Origin: CBDAPU01 sp965198875
Lineage (GTDB): Bacteria > Pseudomonadota > Gammaproteobacteria > Eutrophobiales > Eutrophobiaceae
Assembly (NCBI GenBank): GCA_965198875.1
Contig: CBDAPU010000001.1
Coordinates: 1,550,001 to 1,614,000, forward strand
Length of the DNA stretch: 64,000 nt
Reading direction: 5' to 3'
This document shows positions 16,803-24,273 of this stretch, one piece after another; the first letter of the stretch is position 1; each line of letters starts with the position of its first letter. The position numbers were made by a program, and so were the translations under genes. The notes beneath the pieces were generated by a model, which was given only the letters and a program-made list of their open reading frames with translations, was not told where the DNA came from and ran no database searches.

Positions 16803-17141
16803 TTATATGGCCTCTACACCGGTCTCGCCGGTGCGAATGCGAACGGCCTGCTCCAGGGCGAAGACAAAAATTTTGCCATCCCCGATCTTGCCCGTATTGG
16901 CGACCTTGTTAATCGCGTCAATCACCCCGTCAAGCTGAGCATCATCAATGGCAATGTCTATTTTCACCTTTGGCAGAAAATCAACGATGTATTCAGCCCC
17001 CCGGTACAACTCGGTGTGCCCCTTTTGCCTGCCAAACCCCTTGACCTCCGTTACGGTTAAACCCGTAATGCCGATCTCCGACAGAGCATCTCTCACATCA
17101 TCTAATTTAAACGGCTTTATAATTGCGCTGACAAATTTCAA
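16803..17141 (-). CDS. glnK: P-II family nitrogen regulatory protein
   Basis: A 112-residue trimeric signal protein that reads ATP/ADP and 2-oxoglutarate. KFVSAIIKPFKLDDVRDAL starts the fold. The T-loop holds the uridylylation site Y51 in RGAEYIVDFLPK, and the GKIGDGKIFV and RIRTGETG segments form the nucleotide site. The initiation codon is TTG, supported by a strong GGGGGGAAG site 5 bp upstream and by alignment with the family start. Linkage to amtB argues for the GlnK subtype rather than GlnB. It binds and closes AmtB after an ammonium upshift. A 518-bp gap separates it from torF, so it may also have its own promoter. Confidence 0.95.
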   Translation of the reverse strand: MKFVSAIIKPFKLDDVRDALSEIGITGLTVTEVKGFGRQKGHTELYRGAEYIVDFLPKVKIDIAIDDAQLDGVIDAINKVANTGKIGDGKIFVFALEQAVRIRTGETGVEAI

Positions 17142-17659
17142 TGTCTTCCCCCCTCTCGTTAATTGCAGGTGGCATTTAAGAAACCCCTGAACAAACCCAT
17201 TCGGGGCCTGCTATCAGGGCATAAACTGAAAATCCTCGTTCGCTTGCAAAACCCAATGGCTGACGTCATGGGCTTTGCTGATCCTTCCCTGCACCACAGG
17301 CAACGCCGACTTCATCTGCGTTTCCTTCAGACAAAACATCATCTACCGTCCATACACCAGGCCATCGCTAATCGGATCAGGGCCGATGTTGCCTGTTATG
17401 ATTGCAGAGATCATGCCAGAGGATATAAGCCGATAGATTTCAAGGGTTTAAGCGCCGGGCCGGCGAAAGGGCAACAGGATCTATGATCAAACTCGCACTC
17501 TTTTTGTGCGTTTTCACCTGCCGGCGCACTAAAATAGAACTTCTGTGGGCTTCCCTCACGCCATGCCGCTGATAAGGTTTCATCATTGCGCGGAGCCATC
17601 TCATACCTGCCCTGCTACGGGATTGACGGATCGCCCATGGTATTATCGCCAGCGCCACG
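17142..17659. other. gap between torF and glnK without recognised gene
   Basis: No coding sequence is supported. The only structured element noticed is a 5-bp hairpin CGCAC/GTGCG at 17494-17510 followed by TTTT in the plus orientation, although no plus-strand gene ends there. A sigma-54 -24/-12 element was searched for in front of glnK by eye and not found. Confidence 0.5.
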
Positions 17660-18373
17660 CTAGAAACTGGCGGAGACACTGACGATGAAGGCTTCACAGA
17701 TCTCACCACCGCAATCATTATCCGCATCATTCCAGGAACCGGCGATCTCCAGCGGGCCAAAGGCCTTACTCAGGGCGATGCTGTAATGGGTGTAATGAAA
17801 ACCCGCAGGGCCGGTGGTTTGATCGCCTTTAACATCCTGATAACCCACATACAATGACAACCCGGCCTCATAGGGAAGCGAGAGGCCCACACTGCCGTAG
17901 ACATAAACGGCCTCACCATCCTCACCGAAGAAATCGGGAGAGTAGGCGAGACCGCCACCAACAGTCGGCGCCAGGTTCATATCGAATGTGTAACCGGTAT
18001 TGAAATACACCTCGGCAAAGTTCTCTTCCGGCTCAGCGTTTGAGCCCGGGTAGATGTAGTACAAACCGCCGATGTCCCAACTGATCCCGTTGGAGAGTTC
18101 CCCGGCGAGGCCGGCGTAAATATCGATCTCCGAGCTTTCGGCAAAATCCACATTCGAAGCCCAGGCGCCGATATAAAATCCAGAGCGGGTATGCGCATAA
18201 TCAAACCCGCCCTGTACGGCGGGATGCTCACTGGTTTGCGATATTCCTCTGTACAGATAATCTGAAACCAGAGTGATGTTCGCACTGATCTGATGGGGCG
18301 TCTCCTCAGCGGACACATTCATGTAAGAAAGACACAGGATAACCGCCCAGGATTGAGTCATTATTTTTCGCAT
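17660..18373 (-). CDS. TorF family putative porin (outer-membrane beta-barrel)
   Basis: A 237-residue exported protein. The N-terminal MRKIMTQSWAVILCLSYMNV leads to a signal-peptidase site near VSA/EE. The mature part starts with ANITLVSDYLYRGISQTSEHPA, the signature of the Gcw_chp/TorF family, followed by alternating beta-strands and a C-terminal strand ending VSVSASF with terminal Phe for BAM assembly. The start was chosen where GGAG precedes ATG; upstream in-frame codons would add 15 residues without a signal-peptide shape. It is the first gene of torF-glnK-amtB and lies 28 bp downstream of the predicted sigma-54 transcription start, which implies a role in nitrogen-compound entry. Confidence 0.9.
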   Translation of the reverse strand: MRKIMTQSWAVILCLSYMNVSAEETPHQISANITLVSDYLYRGISQTSEHPAVQGGFDYAHTRSGFYIGAWASNVDFAESSEIDIYAGLAGELSNGISWDIGGLYYIYPGSNAEPEENFAEVYFNTGYTFDMNLAPTVGGGLAYSPDFFGEDGEAVYVYGSVGLSLPYEAGLSLYVGYQDVKGDQTTGPAGFHYTHYSIALSKAFGPLEIAGSWNDADNDCGGEICEAFIVSVSASF

Positions 18374-18411
18374 GTTCTGCTCCAGTGTTATAAATAAAAT
18401 CTTTAAGCGAT

Positions 18412-18427
18412 TGCACACATCATGCCA
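18412..18427 (-). promoter_or_regulatory. predicted sigma-54 (RpoN) promoter of torF
   Basis: The minus strand reads TGGCATG-N4-GTGCA, against the consensus TGGCACG-N4-TTGCA. The invariant GG (-24) and GC (-12) are separated by exactly 10 bp. The inferred start is near 18402, giving a leader of about 28 nt before the torF ATG with its GGAG site. Confidence 0.7.
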
Positions 18428-18503
18428 ACAGAGTGTATTGCTCTAAAAACAAAGGGATGGTAAATGTTTACGGAATGCGGTATACAGGTGAGATGATTAT
18501 CTT

Positions 18504-18520
18504 TGCACTTTGAACGTGCA
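18504..18520. promoter_or_regulatory. predicted NtrC-binding palindrome, proximal site
   Basis: TGCAC-N7-GTGCA, the same half-sites and spacing as the enterobacterial glnA enhancer (TGCACCAACATGGTGCT). Its centre is about 110 bp upstream of the inferred torF start. Confidence 0.65.
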
Positions 18521-18533
18521 TAAATCAGGGGTT

Positions 18534-18550
18534 TGCACTGTATCAGTGCT
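18534..18550. promoter_or_regulatory. predicted NtrC-binding palindrome, distal site
   Basis: TGCAC-N7-GTGC, a second copy of the enhancer half-site pair. Its centre is 30 bp (three helical turns) from the proximal site and about 140 bp upstream of the inferred torF start. Confidence 0.65.
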
Positions 18551-18583
18551 TAAATACATGATCGGGGATCACCGCATAGGTCA

Positions 18584-18847
18584 ATGATGAAACAGCAGGG
18601 GATTGAAGAGGTTGTTCAGCAGTTTTTCAAACTGTTGCCGCAAGATATTAACCGCTCAAGGCAGGACATGGAGAAGAATATACGCGCGGCATTGACGGCG
18701 ACATTCAGTAAAATGCACCTTATTACCAGGGAAGAGTTTGATATCCAGTCCGAGCTATTAAGCAACACCCGGGCCGCTATGGATGAGCTGGAAAATAAAA
18801 TCACGGCATTGGAAAAGAAACTCTCCGGGGAATTAGGCGACAGTTAA
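18584..18847 (+). CDS. ubiK: ubiquinone biosynthesis accessory factor UbiK (YqiC/BMFP family)
   Basis: An 87-residue, highly helical protein. The N-terminal half (VQQFFKLLPQDINRSRQDME) is amphipathic and membrane-associating. The C-terminal half is a coiled coil (about residues 50-82, ending in LENKITALEKKLSG). With UbiJ it assists the soluble Ubi complex that finishes aerobic ubiquinone synthesis. It is divergent from torF, and the NtrC-like palindromes lie only 35-80 bp upstream of its start, although no sigma-54 element faces this way. Its place between the amtB/glnK cluster and yifB is a frequent gammaproteobacterial arrangement. Confidence 0.88.
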   Translation: MMKQQGIEEVVQQFFKLLPQDINRSRQDMEKNIRAALTATFSKMHLITREEFDIQSELLSNTRAAMDELENKITALEKKLSGELGDS

Positions 18848-18884
18848 CTACACAACATGGATTGATGCACAAGGAGGCGGATAA

Positions 18885-20408
18885 ATGGAAATTGCCATCG
18901 TCAACTCCCGCGCCCTTGAGGGCATTAGAGCCGTTCAGGTGACGGTTGAAGTACATTTATCCAGGGGGCTACCCAAGCTATCCATCGTCGGTCTGCCCGA
19001 GGCCGCCGTTAAAGAGAGTAAGGAACGGGTAAGAAGCGCCCTGTTAAATAATCAGTTTGAATTTCCACTCAAACGCATCACCATCAATCTCGCCCCGGCG
19101 GACCTGCCCAAAGAAGGGGGCAAATACGATTTGGCCATCGCTATCGGGATCCTGGCCGCATCGGCACAAATTGCCAAAAGTACGCTACAAGGCTATGAGT
19201 TCATTGGCGAGCTTGCCCTGACCGGTGAGTTGCGGCCGGTAAAAGGCATATTGCCCATGGCCTGTTCAGTTAAAAAAAGCGCGCGCAGTTTGATACTGCC
19301 GAGGCGCAATGCCCCGGAGGCGGGGCTGGTTGAGGGGCTACGGGTATTGCCGGCAGGGCATTTACTTGAGGTCTGTGCAGAAGTGAACGGTAGCGAGCCC
19401 CTCAATCCATTTATCAACAAAGCCATCCCCGCTATGGAGAGAAAAAGCGCACCTGATCTGTCCGATATCCACGCCCATCATGTTGCAAAACGGGCCCTGG
19501 AGATCAGCGCATCCGGTGGTCACAACATGTTGATGGTAGGCCCGCCGGGCAGTGGTAAAACCATGCTGGCTGAACGCTTGCCCGGGATCCTGCCGCCCAT
19601 GACCGATGAGCAGGCCATAACCACTGCCGCCATCAGCTCAATCAGCACCCAGGGCTTTCATTTGAAAAACTGGAAACAGCGGCCGATTCGTATGCCCCAT
19701 CACTCGGCCTCATCCGTGGCCATTGTCGGCGGCGGCAGCCATCCGCGTCCCGGTGAAGTCTCGCTCGCCCACAGCGGGGTGTTGTTTTTAGATGAGTTCC
19801 CCGAGTTCGATAGAAAGGTCCTGGAGGCGCTCAGGGAGCCGCTTGAGTCCGGCAGGATCGTCATCTCCCGCGCCGCCAGACAAACTGAGTTCCCGGCAAA
19901 GTTTCAACTTATCGCCGCCATGAACCCCTGTCCCTGCGGGTATTACGGTGATAACACAAACCGTTGCCGATGTAGCGTTGAGCAAATTAACCGCTATCGA
20001 GGAAAACTCTCCGGCCCGCTGCTGGATCGCATAGACATACACATACAAGTGCCCAATATCGCCCTGGATATATTGGAAAAAATGCGCCATGAACAACCCG
20101 AAACAAGCGCACAAGTGCAAAAGAGGGTTGTTGAGACCTTTCAGCTACAAACTCATCGTCTCGGCAAACAGAACAGCGAGATGAATAACAAGGAGTTAAA
20201 AAAATACTGTCGGCTTAGTGTTCAACAAAATCGCCTGTTGCAAAATGCGATTGAACAACTGGGTTTATCCACACGGGGGATGTACCGTATATTACGGGTG
20301 GCCAGAACCATTGCCGATCTGGAAAAATCAGAGCCCATCCTGGACAAACACCTGACCGAGGCCATATCATATCGTTATTTTGAACGAAAAGAATCCAGAT
20401 TTGTCTAG
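18885..20408 (+). CDS. comM: YifB family Mg chelatase-like AAA ATPase (ComM)
   Basis: A 507-residue protein. The N-terminal Lon-protease-like fold (about residues 1-170) contains IVGLPEAAVKESKERV. A Mg-chelatase-type AAA+ core follows, with Walker A GPPGSGKTML near residue 220 and LFLDEFPEF as Walker B near 300. The zinc-like CPCGYYGD segment near 350 and the C-terminal RGMYRILRVARTIADL helix bundle are also present. The family member ComM is a hexameric branch-migration helicase that extends recombination tracts during natural transformation. An AGGAGG site sits just upstream. No competence genes are nearby. Confidence 0.92.
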   Translation: MEIAIVNSRALEGIRAVQVTVEVHLSRGLPKLSIVGLPEAAVKESKERVRSALLNNQFEFPLKRITINLAPADLPKEGGKYDLAIAIGILAASAQIAKSTLQGYEFIGELALTGELRPVKGILPMACSVKKSARSLILPRRNAPEAGLVEGLRVLPAGHLLEVCAEVNGSEPLNPFINKAIPAMERKSAPDLSDIHAHHVAKRALEISASGGHNMLMVGPPGSGKTMLAERLPGILPPMTDEQAITTAAISSISTQGFHLKNWKQRPIRMPHHSASSVAIVGGGSHPRPGEVSLAHSGVLFLDEFPEFDRKVLEALREPLESGRIVISRAARQTEFPAKFQLIAAMNPCPCGYYGDNTNRCRCSVEQINRYRGKLSGPLLDRIDIHIQVPNIALDILEKMRHEQPETSAQVQKRVVETFQLQTHRLGKQNSEMNNKELKKYCRLSVQQNRLLQNAIEQLGLSTRGMYRILRVARTIADLEKSEPILDKHLTEAISYRYFERKESRFV

Positions 20409-20438
20409 CTATTCACTTCTCATATAATCCAGATCATT

Positions 20439-20822
20439 ATGACGCATCATGAACGCTACGAGTTTACGGTGGAAGTGGAAACCGCTTATATACATGAGCA
20501 GTCGATCCCGGAAGATAGCCGGTTTGTTTTCGCCTATACCATTTCCATCACGAATACCGGTACCGTCTCTGCAAGACTGCTCAGACGACACTGGATCATC
20601 ACCGATGCGAATAACCGAACCCAGGAAGTCCATGGTGATGGTGTGGTTGGAGAGCAACCTCATCTGAATCCCGGGCAGCGTTTTCAATACACCAGCGGCG
20701 CCATACTGGAGACCCCCGTGGGTTGCATGGAAGGCACCTATGACATGATCGCAGATGATGGCATGGAGTTTGACTCCCCCATTCCCGCTTTTAATTTGGC
20801 AACACCCAACACCCTTCATTAA
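20439..20822 (+). CDS. apaG: Co2+/Mg2+ efflux protein ApaG
   Basis: A 127-residue fibronectin-type III-like protein, full length. YEFTVEVETAYIHEQS, FAYTISITNTG, LLRRHWIITDANN, VHGDGVVGEQPHL and GCMEGTYDMIADDG are the conserved blocks. Its molecular role is unsettled; apaG mutants of enterobacteria are affected in metal efflux, and the glycine-rich segment is proposed to bind pyrophosphate groups. It is followed by apaH after 8 bp, the conserved apaGH pair. The start of the 5'-flanking gene set (ksgA, pdxA, surA) often found with it is absent here; yifB precedes it instead. Confidence 0.94.
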   Translation: MTHHERYEFTVEVETAYIHEQSIPEDSRFVFAYTISITNTGTVSARLLRRHWIITDANNRTQEVHGDGVVGEQPHLNPGQRFQYTSGAILETPVGCMEGTYDMIADDGMEFDSPIPAFNLATPNTLH

Positions 20823-20830
20823 GCAGGCCG

Positions 20831-21664
20831 GTGTCAACCTTCGCCATCGGCGATCTGCAAGGATGCTTTGATGCGCTCATGGATCTGCTCAATGAAATAA
20901 ACTTTGACCCCGCCGCTGATCAACTGTGGTTCACGGGTGATCTGGTCAATCGCGGCCGACAATCTTTAGCCTGTTTACGCTTCGTTAAATCACTCGGCGA
21001 TACCGCCATCACGGTGCTCGGTAATCATGATCTGCATTTATTAGCGATGGCCTGTGGGCAATCACACCACAGGCAAAAGGGCGATACCCTGGATGACGTC
21101 CTGAATGCCGAGGATCGTACCACTCTGCTTCGCTGGTTGAGACAGCTACCACTGCTACACCATGATGAACAATCGGGCTTCACGATGCTTCATGCCGGAC
21201 TGCCGCCACAATGGGATCGGATCAGGGCCGGGCGTTACGCCGCAGAAGTAGAACAGGCCCTGAAAGGGGCGCACCATAAAGACTACCTCGCCAACATGTA
21301 TGGCGAGAGGCCGGATAGGTGGTCGGCTGATTTAAGCGCCTGGGACAGACTGCGATTTATTACCAATGCCCTCACCCGCATACGTTATTGCCACGCAAAC
21401 GGCAGCCTGGACATGCGGGAGAAAGGTGCGCCCGGCACGCAGGGCAAGTCACTGCTGCCCTGGTTTGAAATGCAGATGAGAGCAAGCCGACATGAGAAGA
21501 TCATATTCGGTCATTGGGCGTCACTCAGAGACTACCAACAAGACTATAAAAAATACAATGTCTACCCCCTGGATATGGGCTGTGTCTGGGGCGGCGAATT
21601 GGCGGCATTGCGTCTGGAAGATGAGAAATACTTTCGCGTGCCATGCAGGGAAAAACAGCAATAA
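20831..21664 (+). CDS. apaH: symmetrical bis(5'-nucleosyl)-tetraphosphatase
   Basis: A 277-residue metallophosphoesterase that cleaves Ap4A symmetrically to two ADP, removing an alarmone and RNA-capping dinucleotide. The three metal-binding motifs are GDLQGC at residues 7-12, GDLVNRGRQSL at about 37-47 and GNHDLHLL at about 67-74; the late GHW at about 222 and YPLDMGCVWGG at about 241 complete the site. The start is GTG, 8 bp after the apaG stop, and no other in-frame start preserves the first motif. It is transcribed with apaG. Confidence 0.95.
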   Translation: MSTFAIGDLQGCFDALMDLLNEINFDPAADQLWFTGDLVNRGRQSLACLRFVKSLGDTAITVLGNHDLHLLAMACGQSHHRQKGDTLDDVLNAEDRTTLLRWLRQLPLLHHDEQSGFTMLHAGLPPQWDRIRAGRYAAEVEQALKGAHHKDYLANMYGERPDRWSADLSAWDRLRFITNALTRIRYCHANGSLDMREKGAPGTQGKSLLPWFEMQMRASRHEKIIFGHWASLRDYQQDYKKYNVYPLDMGCVWGGELAALRLEDEKYFRVPCREKQQ

Positions 21665-21989
21665 GCCGATGCGGTCGGTTTCTCTCAAATGCCCGAATTG
21701 GTCATTGCCCCGGCGCCCTTAAAAACATCGGCGTCATCACCCCACCCTCCAGTACTGCTGCCCGAGACAACATCAAGTCGTCCGTATCGCTATTAAGCGT
21801 CACCACCTCACCCACCGGCGCTGCTGTCCGGCAACATCAGGAACGCCTTTAACGGCACCTTCTCATCACCACCTCACCCACCGGCGCTACTGTGCGCGAC
21901 ATCTTGCATATGCTAAGAGGACATTAGCCAATGTGATCATTTTCACATCGCCCGACTTCTCGGTTTTTTTTCTATGCGGGCGGGGTCTT
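21665..21989. repeat. spacer with three diverged units of about 65 bp
   Basis: The spacer between apaH and folA (convergent) contains no gene. A 30-bp core starting CACCACCTCACCCACCGGCG at 21801 recurs at 21867 with 28 of 30 positions identical. A weaker third unit starts at about 21738 (CACCCCACCCTCC...CTGCTG). Unit spacings are 63 and 66 bp; the sequence between the cores is not conserved. Confidence 0.7.
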
Positions 21990-22478
21990 TTATCTGCGCT
22001 TCTCCAACACCAGAAAACAACAGGCATAGGCATTATTCTCATCGGCCTTTCGCTCCTTGCGTGCTATCTCCTTCCAGTCACCGGGATCACATTGCGGAAA
22101 AAAGACATCACCTCTCACCCTGGCGTTGACTTGTGTTAAGTAGATGCGCGACGCTCGGGGGAGCAGTTGCCCATACAAATCAGCTCCCCCTATAATCATC
22201 ACTTCCTCTTTATCGGCGCAGTAGCCAAGGGCGCCGTCAATATCATGAAAAACAGTGCAACCATCCGCCCTGTAGGGATGTTGTCTCGTGATGATGATGT
22301 TCTCCCGGCCCGGTAATGCCCGCCCGATGGACTCATGGGTTTTTCTGCCCATGATGATGGGTTTGCCCATCGTGATCGCCTTGAAGTGTCGCAAGTCCGA
22401 AGACAAACGCCACGGCAGGGCGCCATTGGCGCCGATAACACCTTGCTCATCCATGGCCACGACAAGGGATATTCGCAT
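21990..22478 (-). CDS. folA: dihydrofolate reductase
   Basis: A 162-residue chromosomal-type DHFR that reduces dihydrofolate to tetrahydrofolate with NADPH. ISLVVAMDEQGVIGANGALPW opens the fold, with the catalytic acidic residue in WRLSSDLRHFK (D near residue 27). Then come GKPIIMGRKTHESIGRALPGR (NADPH phosphate binding), MIIGGADLYGQLLP and IYLTQV. It starts 6 bp after the thyA stop. Pairing with thyA makes biochemical sense, because thymidylate synthase produces the dihydrofolate that FolA recycles. Confidence 0.96.
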   Translation of the reverse strand: MRISLVVAMDEQGVIGANGALPWRLSSDLRHFKAITMGKPIIMGRKTHESIGRALPGRENIIITRQHPYRADGCTVFHDIDGALGYCADKEEVMIIGGADLYGQLLPRASRIYLTQVNARVRGDVFFPQCDPGDWKEIARKERKADENNAYACCFLVLEKRR

Positions 22479-22484
22479 CTTCTT

Positions 22485-23279
22485 CTATACCGAGATAGGC
22501 GCAGTAATGGACGGATGTGTGTTGTAATTACTTAATTCAAAATCACTGTACTGAAAATCAAATATGTTTCTAATATCAGGGTTGATGCTCATGGAAGGCG
22601 GGGCAAAGGGTGTTCTGGTTAATTGACAATCAGCCTGTTCCAGGTGGTTGGTATACAAATGAGCATCGCCCAGCGTATGCACAAACTCGCCTGGTTTAAG
22701 ATTAGTCACCTGCGCTACCATCATGGTCAACAAGGCGTAGGAGGCGATGTTGAACGGTACGCCAAGAAAAATATCGCAAGAACGCTGGTAGAGTTGGCAT
22801 GACAACGAGCCCCTGTTCACATAAAACTGGAAAAACGCATGGCAAGGCGCCAACGCCATTTTATCCAGTTCCGCCACATTCCAGGCACTAACAATTAAAC
22901 GGCGAGAGTTGGGGTTGGTTTTAATCTCGTTAATAACATGGCTTATTTGATCAATGGTCTTGCCGTTAGTAGCAGGCCAGGCTCGCCATTGCACGCCATA
23001 GACCGGCCCAAGCTCGCCATTTTCATCAGCCCATTCATCCCAAATTGTGACATTATTTTCTTGCAAATAGCGGATGTTGGACTCGCCTCGCAAAAACCAC
23101 AATAACTCATGGATGATGGACTTCACATGCAGCTTCTTGGTTGTGAGCAGGGGAAAACCTGCTGTTAAATCAAAGCGCATTTGATAACCAAACACGCTTA
23201 GCGTACCCGTGCCAGTGCGGTCATCTTTCTCAACGCCATGTTGGCGCACGTGTTTTAGCAGTTGCAGATATTCTCGCAT
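22485..23279 (-). CDS. thyA: thymidylate synthase
   Basis: A 264-residue enzyme, exactly the length of the Escherichia coli protein. It methylates dUMP to dTMP using methylene-tetrahydrofolate. The N-terminal DRTGTGTLSVFGYQMRFDL, IHELLWFLRGESNI, the nucleophile Cys in LAPCHAFFQFYV, the substrate-binding QRSCDIFLGVPFNIASYALL and the LGDAHLYTNHLEQ block are all present and uninterrupted. It lies 50 bp downstream of lgt and 6 bp upstream of folA, giving the leftward unit lgt-thyA-folA, a conserved gammaproteobacterial order. Confidence 0.97.
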   Translation of the reverse strand: MREYLQLLKHVRQHGVEKDDRTGTGTLSVFGYQMRFDLTAGFPLLTTKKLHVKSIIHELLWFLRGESNIRYLQENNVTIWDEWADENGELGPVYGVQWRAWPATNGKTIDQISHVINEIKTNPNSRRLIVSAWNVAELDKMALAPCHAFFQFYVNRGSLSCQLYQRSCDIFLGVPFNIASYALLTMMVAQVTNLKPGEFVHTLGDAHLYTNHLEQADCQLTRTPFAPPSMSINPDIRNIFDFQYSDFELSNYNTHPSITAPISV

Positions 23280-23329
23280 GGATAATGCCGTTAGCTTTTG
23301 AAGCTCATCAATGTTATCCCGTCATACAT

Positions 23330-24127
23330 TCAAACAGCCGTGCTTTTATGCGCTTTGCGATAGGCCAATATCAACAACACGGCGCCGATCACGATCATGG
23401 GTATGGACAGGATCTGCCCCATGCTCGACCAGTGAAAACCGATATAGCCAATATGCTGATCCGGCATACGCACAAACTCCACACAGAAACGGATGCTCCC
23501 GTAGAGCAGAAGAAATAATCCAAACACAGACCCGGACGGCCTCGGCTTCATGGAAAACCACCAGAGGATAACAAACAAAACCGCGCCTTCAAAAAACGCC
23601 TCATAGAGCTGGGAGGGGTGTCTTGGCAGTGCATCCACATGGGGGAATACCATGCCCCAGGGCAGATCAGTGGGTCTGCCCCAGAGCTCACCGTTGATAA
23701 AATTTCCAATGCGTCCGCTAAATAAACCAAGCGGCGCCACCGGCGCCAGGAAGTCGCCAACCTCGAGCAGTTTTTGATTGATCCTGCGACCATATAAATA
23801 GCCGGCGATGATGACGCCTATCAACCCCCCATGAAAAGACATGCCCCCTTGCCACACCTTAAAAACAGCCAACGGATTATCGATATAGTACGGCAGATGA
23901 TAAAACAGCACCGAGCCTAACCGGCCGCCAAGGATAATCCCCAAGGTGCAGTAGAAAACCACATCGGCCACCTGCTCTTTCCGCCAATTAAAATGCGTCA
24001 GTCTCGCCCGATAATGTAATAACCACCAGGCAAGCAGAATACCGGCCACATAACTCAGCCCATACCAGCGCACCTGTAACATCCCAATGTCGATGGCAAC
24101 CGGATCAATATCGGGATAAGTCAGCAT
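23330..24127 (-). CDS. lgt: phosphatidylglycerol--prolipoprotein diacylglyceryl transferase
   Basis: A 265-residue inner-membrane enzyme with seven predicted helices. It adds diacylglyceryl from phosphatidylglycerol to the lipobox cysteine of prolipoproteins. Signatures seen are VRWYGLSYVAGI, GGRLGSVLFYHLPYY, MSFHGGLIGVI with the conserved histidine, the Lgt motif GRIGNFINGELWGRPT and RHPSQLYEAFFEG. The start MLTYPDIDPVA matches the family; a reading frame extends 73 codons further upstream but carries no conserved sequence. It heads lgt-thyA-folA and is divergent from the DUF255 gene. Confidence 0.95.
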   Translation of the reverse strand: MLTYPDIDPVAIDIGMLQVRWYGLSYVAGILLAWWLLHYRARLTHFNWRKEQVADVVFYCTLGIILGGRLGSVLFYHLPYYIDNPLAVFKVWQGGMSFHGGLIGVIIAGYLYGRRINQKLLEVGDFLAPVAPLGLFSGRIGNFINGELWGRPTDLPWGMVFPHVDALPRHPSQLYEAFFEGAVLFVILWWFSMKPRPSGSVFGLFLLLYGSIRFCVEFVRMPDQHIGYIGFHWSSMGQILSIPMIVIGAVLLILAYRKAHKSTAV

Positions 24128-24273
24128 GGCGGTTAATAGTTTAGCGGATAATCCCGGATCAAGCGCAGTTGAAAGTGGCGCCGGTTTAACTTGAGAAGGC
24201 GCGCTGACATAGACTGCCCGCATCATGCCGAAAACAGCTAGGTAAATGTGCCGGCCTGGCGGATAATGGCGAT

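Noticed and set aside
17494..17514. Terminator hairpin CGCAC/GTGCG with TTTT
   Set aside because: It points in the plus direction where no plus-strand gene ends; read on the minus strand there is no T-run, so it is not assigned.
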